The notes: generated by a model not told the origin, from the sequence alone. A DNA stretch of 64,000 nucleotides from Magnetovibrio sp. (GCA_028281525.1 JANQJR010000025.1:1-64000); one strand, 5' to 3'; shown: positions 35,591 through 45,037, counted from the stretch's first letter. Program-made: numbers and translations.

Positions 35591-36974
35591 CCCCGGATCA
35601 TTCAAAGACCCCGATGGACGGGTTTTGCATGTCGATGGGCGTGTGCTGCGCACCTTATCACCCGAGGCCGAAAGACGGATGGAGGACTTGCTTTCCACCT
35701 CCGTATTTCAAAAGCTTGTAGATGACCAACTGGTTATCCCCACACATTTCGCAAACGACACTTCAGGCGTCCCTCCCTTGGAGGGTGTATGGAGTTCCAG
35801 GTTGTTGGAACACGCCCCCCTCGATATGGTCACGTATCCTTACGAATGGTCCTTTGAAATGTTCCGCGACGCCGCTCTGACGACGCTGACGGTTCTGCGC
35901 AAACTTTTGGATGGCGGTTACATTCTCAAAGACGGCACACCGTTTAATGTCATGCATTTCCACGGGCGCATGACCTTCATCGACATTCTGTCCATTGATC
36001 GATACCAGCAAGGCCAGCCTTGGGAAGGATATGCGCAGTTTTGCCGTCAATTTCTATTTCCGTTGATGGCGGCATCCCACAAGGGCTTCGACTTCCGCGC
36101 TTACCTCAGGGGTAAACCCGACGGAATGACTGCTGGTGAAATCACCCGCATCTTGGGCGTGTTCGGGTTTCGGTATAAAGGCTCACTTCGTCACGTCTAT
36201 CTGCATTCCGCATTGGAGCAAGCGTTCGGAGGTAACGATGTCGGCGTGCGCGAAAACATCACACCGAAGGCTTTGCCCAAGCAAACCCTCTATAACATTG
36301 TGGATAGTCTTTATCGTGTGATTGAAAAGTTGTCCGGACCTACGCAGCAATCCGAATGGTCGGACTACACGGCAACGTGCACTTACACGAAAGCAGACAC
36401 CGAACTCAAAGCAACCATGATCCAAAACGGCCTCACTGAACTGGCGCCGGAAAGCAGGTTGGTGGATCTCGGCAGCAACACGGGTGAATTCAGCCTGATC
36501 GCGGCGGACATCATGAAGCTCGTGATATCTATGGATATCGACAACATCTGCGTCGATAAATTGTACAAAAGACTTCAAAACGGCGAAATCACCAACATCG
36601 TTCCATTGTTTACCGACCTGTGTAATCCGGCACCCGCGCAAGGCTGGGGGTTGGTCGAAAGGCCATCTCTCTTCGAACGATTACAGGCCGACCATTTCAT
36701 CGCCCTGGCACTTGTGCACCATATCTGCATCAGCGCCAATGTACCCGTTCCGGCATTTGTCGAACTTCTTGCGCAATTCAGTGGGGGCATTGTCGAGTGG
36801 GTGGATAAAACCGACCCAATGGTGCAGCAGCTTCTGAGAAATCGCGTCGATATTTTTGACGACTATACCTGGGATTATTTTTTGGCATGCCTGAAAAAGC
36901 AGTTCGACGTGACGGTTTTGGGCGAACTGAATAACGGTACGCGCCGTCTTTGCCTTGTAAAACGTCTGCCTTGA
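35574..36974 (+). CDS. SAM-dependent methyltransferase, NoeA-like
   Basis: 466 aa. An N-terminal part without a known domain (about 1-240) includes LKDGTPFNVMHFHGRMTFIDILSIDR, which looks like a degraded kinase-like fold. The C-terminal half has a class I methyltransferase site (LVDLGSNTGEFSLIAAD, about 297-313, and SMDIDNICVDKLY). The overall build recalls the rhizobial nodulation protein NoeA; this is from memory. It probably methylates a surface glycan or its lipid intermediate together with the two upstream proteins. Confidence 0.72.
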   Translation: MTIALNPGSFKDPDGRVLHVDGRVLRTLSPEAERRMEDLLSTSVFQKLVDDQLVIPTHFANDTSGVPPLEGVWSSRLLEHAPLDMVTYPYEWSFEMFRDAALTTLTVLRKLLDGGYILKDGTPFNVMHFHGRMTFIDILSIDRYQQGQPWEGYAQFCRQFLFPLMAASHKGFDFRAYLRGKPDGMTAGEITRILGVFGFRYKGSLRHVYLHSALEQAFGGNDVGVRENITPKALPKQTLYNIVDSLYRVIEKLSGPTQQSEWSDYTATCTYTKADTELKATMIQNGLTELAPESRLVDLGSNTGEFSLIAADIMKLVISMDIDNICVDKLYKRLQNGEITNIVPLFTDLCNPAPAQGWGLVERPSLFERLQADHFIALALVHHICISANVPVPAFVELLAQFSGGIVEWVDKTDPMVQQLLRNRVDIFDDYTWDYFLACLKKQFDVTVLGELNNGTRRLCLVKRLP

Positions 36975-37087
36975 TTGAACGCCGCGTGTGTTGGGCCCGG
37001 CCATTTGCAAGCATCGCAAACACGCGCCTATGGTGCCTGCTTGCAAAGCCGAGCAGGTTAACAAAAAACAATGATCTGGAAAGAGAA

Positions 37088-37163
37088 TGGCGACCCCTAC
37101 GGGATTCGAACCCGTGTTGCCGCCGTGAAAGGGCGGTGTCCTAGGCCTCTAGACGAAGGGGTC
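37088..37163 (-). tRNA. tRNA-Glu (TTC)
   Basis: 76 nt on the minus strand including an encoded CCA (37088-37090). Acceptor arms gacccct/aggggtc pair fully, the D arm reads TCTAGAGGCCTAGGA, the anticodon stem CCGCC/GGCGG frames the loop CTTTCAC with anticodon TTC, and the T arm GGGTTCGAATCCC is standard. Its 3' end faces the AT-richer segment at 31.4-37.0 kb, a common integration geometry. Confidence 0.96.
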
Positions 37164-37411
37164 TCGCTGGAAGCCCGCGTTTTCTAAACGCTCGGGATGG
37201 CGAAATCAAGCCCTTTGAACCGGAAATTTGCGGTTTTTCGGGCCCCCTACCCTTTTTTCCCGGTTTTCCCCGGATTCCCTGGGAAAAAGCTCCCCAAAAG
37301 CAGCCCGACGCTACCTTTTTGGGGGGCTGTACGCGGGGCCAATAATCGCTAATATGCGCCCAGGTTAATATATACGAGATTCATATACATTGAGTTTAGG
37401 GGGAGGTTTCC

Positions 37412-38647
37412 ATGCTCAAAGGTAAGGTCCTGATCGCTCAGGGCGGCGGCCCCACGGCCGTGATCAACCAGTCGCTGGTCGGTGCGATTTTGGAATCGCG
37501 CAAGTTTCCGGGTATCGAGCACGTCTACGGCGCTCTGCACGGCGTCAGCGGCATCATCAACGAGGATTTCCTGGATCTGACCAAGGAAACCACGGCCAAT
37601 CTGGAAGCCGTGGCGGCGACACCCTGCTCCGCGCTGGGCTCGACCCGCGACAAACCGGACGCGGCCTACTGCAAGGAAATTTCCAAGGTCCTGAAGGCGC
37701 ACGACATCGGCACGTTCTTCTACATCGGCGGCAACGATTCATCCGACGCCGCGCGCATCGTCGCGGAACACGCCGAAAAGTCCGGCCATGACCTGACCTG
37801 CATCCACATCCCCAAAACCATCGACAACGACCTGATGGTCAACGACCACACCCCGGGCTTCCCGTCCGCGGCGAAGTTCGTGGCCTCCGCATTTGCCGGC
37901 GTCAACCAGGACAACGCGGCGCTGAAAGGCGTCTACGTCGGTGTGGTGATGGGCCGTCACGCGGGCTTCCTGACCGCCGCATCCGCCGGTGCGCGCTTGT
38001 ATGACGGCGACGCCCCGCACCTGATCTACCTGCCGGAAACCACGTTCAACATGAACAATTTCCTCAAGGACGTGAAGGCGACCTACAACAAGTACGGCCG
38101 CTGCGTCATCGCGGTATCCGAGGGCATCCACGACGCCAAGGGCACGCCGATCATCACCAAGCTGATGAAAGACGTGGAAAAGGACGCGCACGGCAACGTG
38201 CAGCTGTCCGGCACCGGCGCGCTGGCAGACCTGCTGTGCGACCAGATCAAGGACAAGACCGGCATCACCCGCGTACGCGGCGACACCTTCGGCTATTTGC
38301 AGCGCTCCTTCTTGGGCTGCGTCTCCGACGTCGACGCCATCGAAGCGCGCGAGGTCGGCGAAAAGGCGGTGCAGTTCGCGCACTTCTCCGGCAAGAAGCA
38401 CGGCACGGTGACCATCCACCGCACCGGCGATTACGCCATCGAATACAAGCTGTCCCCGGTCAAGGCCGTGGCCGCGCTGACCAAGGTCATGGACAAGGGC
38501 ATGATCAACAAGGCCGGCAACGACGTGACGGACAAGTTCATGAAGTACTTGAAACCGCTGCTGGGCACCGAAGGCCTGCCGGTGGTGTCGCGGCTCGACC
38601 GCAACAACACGGTGCCGAAAATCTTGGCGAAGAAGAAAAAGAAATAG
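37412..38647 (+). CDS. pfp: Pyrophosphate-dependent 6-phosphofructokinase
   Basis: 411 aa. Phosphofructokinase motifs are clear: IAQGGGPTAVINQSL (about 8-22), GGNDSSDAA (about 109-117), PKTIDNDL (about 133-140) and MGRHAGFL. Lys in PKTIDND, where ATP enzymes have Gly (PGTIDND), is the hallmark of PPi use. The usual GGDDS is GGNDS here, a variant of uncertain effect. It interconverts fructose 6-phosphate and the bisphosphate reversibly, complementing fbp. The C-terminus is a Lys-rich tail. Monocistronic with its own terminator. Confidence 0.92.
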   Translation: MLKGKVLIAQGGGPTAVINQSLVGAILESRKFPGIEHVYGALHGVSGIINEDFLDLTKETTANLEAVAATPCSALGSTRDKPDAAYCKEISKVLKAHDIGTFFYIGGNDSSDAARIVAEHAEKSGHDLTCIHIPKTIDNDLMVNDHTPGFPSAAKFVASAFAGVNQDNAALKGVYVGVVMGRHAGFLTAASAGARLYDGDAPHLIYLPETTFNMNNFLKDVKATYNKYGRCVIAVSEGIHDAKGTPIITKLMKDVEKDAHGNVQLSGTGALADLLCDQIKDKTGITRVRGDTFGYLQRSFLGCVSDVDAIEAREVGEKAVQFAHFSGKKHGTVTIHRTGDYAIEYKLSPVKAVAALTKVMDKGMINKAGNDVTDKFMKYLKPLLGTEGLPVVSRLDRNNTVPKILAKKKKK

Positions 38648-38687
38648 GGTCCCGGCCCCAAGCTTCTCAGCCACACATCCATCGAAA

Positions 38688-38716
38688 GGCCGCCCCGCAA
38701 GTGGGCGGCCTTTTTC
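38688..38716 (+). terminator. Terminator of the phosphofructokinase gene
   Basis: An 8-bp GC stem (ggccgccc / gggcggcc, loop cgcaagt) followed by five T, about 40 nt after the stop codon. Confidence 0.92.
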
Positions 38717-38801
38717 TTAGCCGACGCAAAACCGACACAAAAACTCAAAAAAACCGATATAAGATGGCGGGAATCTATAAATCTTATAAGCGACCTTCCC
38801 C

Positions 38802-39323
38802 ATGACCATCACCTTCGATCCCGACGAGTTTTACGACATCAACAAATCCGTGATCATCTGCGGCACGGCGCCTCCCGAGGAACCCATTGACTATTTGATG
38901 TATGAGATGCGCGCTTTTGCCAACTCTCTGGAAATTCCAAATCTGAAAAACACCATCGACACCGTCGTCTCCGGTAACTTCTGGACTGAAAAATCCGTCA
39001 TCACGTGCCATATCCTGGAGCTTGAGTTCAACGATTACCTGATGCGCATGCTGACTTCGGCGACCATGGTCGGCAAGGTCGTCAGTCTGTTTTCCTATGA
39101 AAGCTTTTATCCGGCCCCGTCGGGGTTGGACTTGGATAACGGCGGCGCGCCCATTGCCGACGCCATCGCGGGATCTCTGAAACGCCAGGAAGATGTCGAG
39201 CTGTTTCTGACCATGGATCAAGTGTTCGACTTCGTCCATGACCATGGCGTTGAGGTGATCCGTCAGTGCTCCCAATCCAAGGTGCACATCACCTCCGTGC
39301 CCATGGGACGGGTCGGGACTTAG
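38802..39323 (+). CDS. Hypothetical protein, 173 aa
   Basis: 173 aa soluble acidic protein (MTITFDPDEFYDINKSVIICGTAPPEEP..., VSLFSYESFYPAPSGLDLDNGG). No family is recognised and no signal or membrane segment is seen. Its stop overlaps the stop of the convergent kinase-hemerythrin gene by 4 nt. The near contact suggests the two genes have been neighbours for some time, but gives no function. Confidence 0.75.
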   Translation: MTITFDPDEFYDINKSVIICGTAPPEEPIDYLMYEMRAFANSLEIPNLKNTIDTVVSGNFWTEKSVITCHILELEFNDYLMRMLTSATMVGKVVSLFSYESFYPAPSGLDLDNGGAPIADAIAGSLKRQEDVELFLTMDQVFDFVHDHGVEVIRQCSQSKVHITSVPMGRVGT

Positions 39324-41524
39324 AAAACGGGATTGCTGAGCGGCCGGGTCGTGTCCAAGGCCTTGCGGATCTTGTCTTCCTTGCCTTGGGTGTAATGGTT
39401 CAGCTTCACATCTTCCTCCAAGATGTGATCGACCCAGAATTCGCGCAGTAAAGCGCGCAAATTGGCCAGCAGAGCAAGATCGCGCTGCTCACGCCATTGC
39501 TGCTCAAGGTCCTGCACGCGTTGCAGAATGTCCCTGTGCAAGGCGCGGTGATGATCCAAGTCCGGATACTCACAAGCCTCCATCACCGCTTCCTCGCGGC
39601 TGAAGTGCTGCTGAATGTCGTTGAGCAATTCCATCAGGAGGAAATCCAAACGCGGCTCATCCAAATTTTGCTGATTGATGGCGTTGACCAGATAGACCAA
39701 CCGTTTATGGTCCGTGTCCAACGGATCAACGCCGACCAACAACGCATCTTCCCAGATCAGGGCATCGAAATTCGTGACCAGGGGCAGTTCGAACCAGAAC
39801 CGGCTGCCCGCTCCAACTTCGCTGTCGAAGCCTATGCGTCCCGCCAAATGTTCGACCAAGAGCTTGGTCACCGCCAAACCGATGCCGGTGCCTTCCCGGG
39901 CGAGGGCGGGATCTTCCCCCAACCGATGGAACATGTGAAAGACATTCGCCCAATCCTTCTCCGCAATGCCGCGCCCCGTATCCGTCACGTCGATATGATA
40001 AAAATCGTTGTCGACAAGGTGCCCGCTGACGGTGACGGTGCCGCCAGCCTTGTTGTATTTAACCGCATTGGACAGCAGGTTGATCATGATTTGTTTGAAG
40101 CGCAGCGGGTCCGTACGCAGTTCGACCGATGGCATGTCCGCAAGTTCGTTGACGACGGTGACGTTGTGCACATGCTCCATCGGCTTGGTGAGTTCCACGC
40201 ATTCCGCGATCGAGCTCTGCACATCGACGGCTTCCAAATGCATGGGCGCCCGGTTGGCTTCGATTTTGGCCAGGTCGAGCAGCTGATTCACCAGCTCCAA
40301 AAGATGTTCGCCACCATCCAGAATGGATTGAATGTGCTCTTGCTGCTTATCGCTCAGGGGCGCGCTTGCATCAAGCTTGAGCAACTGCCCGAACCCCAAA
40401 ACCGCGTTGAGCGGCGTACGCAGTTCATGGCTCATACTGGCCAGGAAATCCGATTTGGCCTTGTTCGCCACTTCGGCCTCTTCCTTCGCCTGCATGATTT
40501 GCAGTTGCGCGCGCTGCCGTTCTTCCACCTGGCGCTGGAGTTCCTGGGCGGTCACCAAGACCTGTCCCGTGGTGGAACGCAACATAAACGAGACCGCCAA
40601 GGCGCCCACCGCGATCATGGAGGCAATGACCGCCACGGCTTGATGCAGGCTTTGACGGGCGTCGGCGTATAACGTGTCGGTTTGTTCCAGCTTGAGCAAA
40701 ACCCATCCCGTTTTATCCAGCGAAACAGAGATCAGGGCACGTTCCACACCATCTTGCCCAGCCGCCAACACGACGCCCCGGCGGCTGGCGCGGACCTCTT
40801 CATCAGTGGCCCACGGTAGAGGCAAAGGCACAAATTGCATTCCCTCATCACCGGATACAGCCCTGAACGCCGCAGCTTCGATGTGCGGACCTTCCGTCAA
40901 AACACTGAAAGACGTGGCATGATTTTCTCCGCTTTCAGTGCCCGTTAGGATCGCGGCCAAACCGCCCAGATGGAACATGACGATGTCGGTTCCGTGGCGC
41001 CCGCCGTTTTTGTCAAAAATCGGCGTCACCGCGTACGTCACCAATCCATTCTGCATTTGCGCGGGGCCGATCAGGAACGGATAATCTCCGCCTTCAACGG
41101 CCACTTCCCACACTGTTTCGGGCGGCGCGGTGCCGACGATGGAAACCGCTTGATGCTTTTGATCGAGCCGCACCATGCCCATAGCGTCACCGGCCTCTTT
41201 CAGGGCGTCGCCCAGGCGCGGGTCGGAAAACGACCGCACATCGTCGTAGGTAACCTTGCCTTGGTTGTAGGCGATCAAGCGTTTACGGATTTGCGTTCGG
41301 CTGACGATTTGCCGGCCGATGTCGCCGAGACGCGACAGATACTGGTTCACGGCCAGTTGCTCGATATTGAGTTGATGCGCGATATAAGCATTGGCCGCCG
41401 CGCGCATTTCGCGCTGCATCGGCACCAATACGGAAATCGCGACCGCTATCCCCGTGGCAAGCACAATGCCTACGGCGAACCAAACAATACGGCGCTGCAG
41501 CTCCTTGATCGTTAGATTAGGCAT
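39320..41524 (-). CDS. Histidine kinase with C-terminal hemerythrin domain
   Basis: 734 aa. Membrane helices at about 13-35 and 296-317 bracket a Cache-like periplasmic domain. A coiled coil (about 322-358) leads to HisKA with His366 (SMSHELRTP), then HATPase (NAVKY, DTGRGI, GTGIGL, about 475-582). The C-terminus is a whole hemerythrin domain with every iron ligand: His606, His640/Glu644, His659/His663, His700 and Asp705. O2 binding at the di-iron site could tune kinase activity, in addition to the periplasmic input. No receiver domain or adjacent regulator is present. It lies 118 bp after the MBL/hemerythrin gene. Confidence 0.92.
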   Translation of the reverse strand: MPNLTIKELQRRIVWFAVGIVLATGIAVAISVLVPMQREMRAAANAYIAHQLNIEQLAVNQYLSRLGDIGRQIVSRTQIRKRLIAYNQGKVTYDDVRSFSDPRLGDALKEAGDAMGMVRLDQKHQAVSIVGTAPPETVWEVAVEGGDYPFLIGPAQMQNGLVTYAVTPIFDKNGGRHGTDIVMFHLGGLAAILTGTESGENHATSFSVLTEGPHIEAAAFRAVSGDEGMQFVPLPLPWATDEEVRASRRGVVLAAGQDGVERALISVSLDKTGWVLLKLEQTDTLYADARQSLHQAVAVIASMIAVGALAVSFMLRSTTGQVLVTAQELQRQVEERQRAQLQIMQAKEEAEVANKAKSDFLASMSHELRTPLNAVLGFGQLLKLDASAPLSDKQQEHIQSILDGGEHLLELVNQLLDLAKIEANRAPMHLEAVDVQSSIAECVELTKPMEHVHNVTVVNELADMPSVELRTDPLRFKQIMINLLSNAVKYNKAGGTVTVSGHLVDNDFYHIDVTDTGRGIAEKDWANVFHMFHRLGEDPALAREGTGIGLAVTKLLVEHLAGRIGFDSEVGAGSRFWFELPLVTNFDALIWEDALLVGVDPLDTDHKRLVYLVNAINQQNLDEPRLDFLLMELLNDIQQHFSREEAVMEACEYPDLDHHRALHRDILQRVQDLEQQWREQRDLALLANLRALLREFWVDHILEEDVKLNHYTQGKEDKIRKALDTTRPLSNPVF

Positions 41525-41643
41525 GCCCCAAGCTCAACGGAATGTCCCAGTCCGTCGGCACAAAGGGCCGCAGACAAAGGCTAATAATACACAAAAAAGT
41601 AGGAATTTGTAACGCCTCTTTTTCCACACCGATCGCGAGGCCG

Positions 41644-44262
41644 CTAGATAGCCAAATTCTTCATTTGCTCCATATGTTTAGCGTATTGGCGATCCTCACC
41701 CAGGATGTGGTACACGATCCATGACAAGAAGAAACTGCGAAATTCCTGGGGACTGATGAGATCACCGCCGCGAACCCGGTCGCGCAGGTCGCGCATATCG
41801 CCCAGCAGACGCCCATGGGCGTTTTGGTGGGAATGCGTTTTGGGATATTTGATGGAATCCAGCAGAACCTCCTCGGCGGCGAAGTGCTCCTCCGTCGCGG
41901 TGACCAAGTCCTGCAATGCAGCCGCGACGCGGTCCGGCCCGTTCTGTTCAATCAAATGCCCGAGAATGACATTCGCGACGCTGAACAGTTTTTGATGTTG
42001 CGCATCCATATCGTCGATGTGCAGCAGAAATTCATCGACCCAGAGAAAGGCGTCGTCATGCTTGAGCGAACCGACGACCATCTGGTGAATCCGGCGCAGA
42101 TAACCTTCCAACAATTTCCACCGGGCCACGGGAATGTCCGCCGTGAGCTGTGCGTTCACACAGACCAGTGTGGTGTCGCCCCGCGCTTTCGCATCGTAAA
42201 CCGGAGGCACGCCGAACAGCACAAAGGTTTCGCCGAAGAATTGATATTGGCCAAGTTGCTCACGGGTTTCGCCATCGAGCACCAGATCCACGCTCCCCTC
42301 ATCCACCAGATAGAGGGCCGCCGTTTTCGCCCAGTTCAGGGTTTCGCCATCCTTGAGAACGATGCGTTCCGACGACTCCCCCAACTCCAGCAACAAGCGG
42401 CGCGACATGTTGTCGCTGAAAACGCTGGTCCGCTGTAAGAAGGCGCGCATCGGTGCGCGCTCATGGATGAACTTGACCAAATTCTGTTGCTCGGAGAAGT
42501 GCCGAAACGGCTCAGACGGAATGTGCAAGGTGGTGACGAAACTGATGGCGCGATACGTGTCTTGCAACGGCGTTCTGTCAATGACGCTGAGCTCACCGAT
42601 GATCGCCCCTGCAGGCATCTGGGCATGGCCCGTGCCGCCTTCGTCCAGACGTTCGACCTGACCGCTCAACAACAAAATCGGGCGGTCGCATGAGATGCCA
42701 GCGCGGGCAATAAAGGATTCCGGATTGTACTGGACGATCGGCCCGTTCAGCAGCGTCTGCAAGGTATGGCGCGTGATCTCCGGAAAATAGGCGTGCAGCA
42801 ATCGCGCCGCCTTTTGATAGGTGTAGTCCTGATTGCCGGTGATCAACACGTCCACGGTGCCGAAAGGCGCGCCAGCGCCGATGCGCCGTTCTTCAGGCGT
42901 GAGCGGCGTGGCGCGGTGCGCAAGCACCATCTTCTCGGATTTGTCGTCGATGAAATCCACAGCTTCGCCATGAATCATGCCGCCACCGACATCGATCTTT
43001 TTGACGTCGGCAGGCTTGGCGTAGGTTGCACACACCCGCTCATACAAGTCCCGGCTCACGCCCGGCGCATTTTCGTCTTCGGTGATCATGCCCTCCAACA
43101 CCTTCAAAGACACCGTGTCGGCCATGTGGGCGTAAGTCTTGTAGCCTCCTTCGGCGATGGCGCGAAACAGCATGCATGTGGTTTCCACCGGATGGGGGGA
43201 AAACACTGGCTGGACCTCCATCCCTTCGATGTCGTTCCACACCCCCTGCAACAAATCCACGAACGTAAAAAAGTGAACGAACTCGTCCTCTTGAATGTTG
43301 ATCAGAGCTGACAGCTTCTTGATCGCCGACGCACGCACGGCCCGTGTGGAAAAGAATTTGATCGGATGGTTGGCGCGCATCAGCGTGGTCACGCCTGCGA
43401 AGTGGTCGTCATGGGCGTGGGTGAGAAACAGTCCTTCGACCTCCGACACGCCGATGCCGAGGGACTTGAGCGTATTGGCGATGTTCGGGCCGGCATCGAT
43501 CAAGTAGATGCGCCCCTGGAACATCACGATGGACGACATGGACGGGCGGTCGCTGTCCCATCCATCGCCATCACCGGAATGCACCACGGCGAAGTATTCA
43601 CGGTTCAAGGCGTGATAACCCAGATGGTACGGCGGCCGATAACTTTCCGATGGTCCTAAGTTCAGGTCCACCTCCACCGTTTCACCGCCGTAGGAAATTT
43701 CAAATACGTTGGGGGCCACGCGCGCAATATACGCCCCGCGGATCTGAGCGATTTCATCTTCGACCACGCAGATGTCGAGCATTTCGCGCGGCGACTTGAT
43801 CGCGCCGAAAGCGAATTTGAGCTTCAGGCGCATCTGCTCCTGCGCCTCTTCGGGGCTCAAACCCGCTTCGATCAGCTCCTCTTCGCTGATCAGCCCGTAG
43901 TTGCCACGGAAAATGTAGGCCAATTGCGCGCGCACCTGCGCTTCGGAGCCGATCAACAACGGCTTCTGGCCGATGTTGCCGGGGTGGCCGGGAATGATCA
44001 TGCCCTGGCGGTAGAGCATCTGCAGGACGGGAAATTCGGCGACGTTGCAAAAGCTGCCGTTTTGGGTGGCGTTATCGGACAACAAAATGGCGTTTGGCCC
44101 GGTTTCAAACGTCACATTGTTTTCAACGACATCGTGAATGAAGCCGCGCCGGATCAGATGCTTGACGCTGTCTTCCGGCGCCGCGCACAGGATGCGTAGG
44201 TTCGCGCCTGGGATTTCCACCCAGTACACCCCGTCGGAGATCGCAACTTTGCGTATGTGCAT
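41644..44262 (-). CDS. Metallo-beta-lactamase / cNMP-binding / hemerythrin multidomain protein
   Basis: 872 aa soluble protein. Residues about 1-200 belong to no domain I recognise. A metallo-beta-lactamase domain (about 205-475) keeps its metal ligands: HAHDDH at 282-287, His357 (SPHP), Asp382 (HMADT) and His431 (GGMIHG). Two cyclic-nucleotide-binding-like barrels follow (about 500-600 with AGAIIGELSVID, and about 608-720 with DGETLNWAKTAALYLVDEGSVDL). The C-terminal hemerythrin domain has all ligands: His756, His793/Glu797, His812/His816, His852 and Asp857. Order suggests O2 or nucleotide control of a hydrolase. Probably co-transcribed with the kinase-hemerythrin gene downstream. Confidence 0.9.
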   Translation of the reverse strand: MHIRKVAISDGVYWVEIPGANLRILCAAPEDSVKHLIRRGFIHDVVENNVTFETGPNAILLSDNATQNGSFCNVAEFPVLQMLYRQGMIIPGHPGNIGQKPLLIGSEAQVRAQLAYIFRGNYGLISEEELIEAGLSPEEAQEQMRLKLKFAFGAIKSPREMLDICVVEDEIAQIRGAYIARVAPNVFEISYGGETVEVDLNLGPSESYRPPYHLGYHALNREYFAVVHSGDGDGWDSDRPSMSSIVMFQGRIYLIDAGPNIANTLKSLGIGVSEVEGLFLTHAHDDHFAGVTTLMRANHPIKFFSTRAVRASAIKKLSALINIQEDEFVHFFTFVDLLQGVWNDIEGMEVQPVFSPHPVETTCMLFRAIAEGGYKTYAHMADTVSLKVLEGMITEDENAPGVSRDLYERVCATYAKPADVKKIDVGGGMIHGEAVDFIDDKSEKMVLAHRATPLTPEERRIGAGAPFGTVDVLITGNQDYTYQKAARLLHAYFPEITRHTLQTLLNGPIVQYNPESFIARAGISCDRPILLLSGQVERLDEGGTGHAQMPAGAIIGELSVIDRTPLQDTYRAISFVTTLHIPSEPFRHFSEQQNLVKFIHERAPMRAFLQRTSVFSDNMSRRLLLELGESSERIVLKDGETLNWAKTAALYLVDEGSVDLVLDGETREQLGQYQFFGETFVLFGVPPVYDAKARGDTTLVCVNAQLTADIPVARWKLLEGYLRRIHQMVVGSLKHDDAFLWVDEFLLHIDDMDAQHQKLFSVANVILGHLIEQNGPDRVAAALQDLVTATEEHFAAEEVLLDSIKYPKTHSHQNAHGRLLGDMRDLRDRVRGGDLISPQEFRSFFLSWIVYHILGEDRQYAKHMEQMKNLAI

Positions 44263-44383
44263 GTTTTGCCGGTCTGATTCCCTCCTGGCGCGGGAATCAT
44301 TATGCCGGATATGAAACCATTTGGCGACAGAAACGAGCGAAAATTTAGATGCCCGCTCGACGCCTTTGCCGCGTCACACCCCA

Positions 44384-45037
44384 TCAACCGCACGAAGATG
44401 AAAGCTCGATATCGCCGTAATACGCCGTGGCCGACTGGCCGCTGTCGTCCGTATCCGTCATCAACGCGATGGCTTGCGCCTCGCTCACGTCCAAATCGAA
44501 ATACGTTTTGAAGTCCGCACGCACATCGCGGCGTTCCTGCACCCACATACCGACGTTTTCCAGATGGCTTTGCACGGCCAACATGTGCGCTTTGTTCGTA
44601 TAGGCGTTGGGCCAATCGCGCCCCTGCGGCTGCGTGTTCGACCACACGTAACTGATGGCCCGGGTCTGCCAAAACATCGGCCCGATCGAAACCACCACGT
44701 AAACACGCGCGGCGTAATCGTCTCCAGCTTTGGACGTTTCGTCGAGACCGGACAAAACATCCTCGACCTTCCAACGCCACTGCAGGCATGGGGTTTGGCG
44801 CAAGTCGATGGCCTGTTCGCGGAACAGGCCCGACGCCGATGCATTGCTCTCGGCTTTCAGCACGGTGGTGCCGTTTTTCTCGATGAGGTTATAAGCGGTC
44901 TTCTCTTTGAAGACCTTTTCCTGCCATCCGCTCAAATCGCCGTCGGCAAAACGGCCGATCACGATGTTTTCAGCGGCCTCGGTCGGAACCGAGACCATCA
45001 CCGACAACAAAAACACGAAGCGCCACATCAGACCCAA
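44384..45037 (-). CDS. DUF3047 family exported protein
   Basis: 217 aa with a Sec signal (about 1-22, MGLMWRFVFLLSVMVSVPTEA). The conserved core LQWRWKVEDVL (about 86-96), DDYAARVYVVV and AYTNKAHMLAVQS matches DUF3047, an uncharacterised periplasmic family. The start overlaps the recJ stop by 10 nt, so it is translated from the recJ transcript, though no functional tie to repair is obvious. Confidence 0.85.
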   Translation of the reverse strand: MGLMWRFVFLLSVMVSVPTEAAENIVIGRFADGDLSGWQEKVFKEKTAYNLIEKNGTTVLKAESNASASGLFREQAIDLRQTPCLQWRWKVEDVLSGLDETSKAGDDYAARVYVVVSIGPMFWQTRAISYVWSNTQPQGRDWPNAYTNKAHMLAVQSHLENVGMWVQERRDVRADFKTYFDLDVSEAQAIALMTDTDDSGQSATAYYGDIELSSSCG

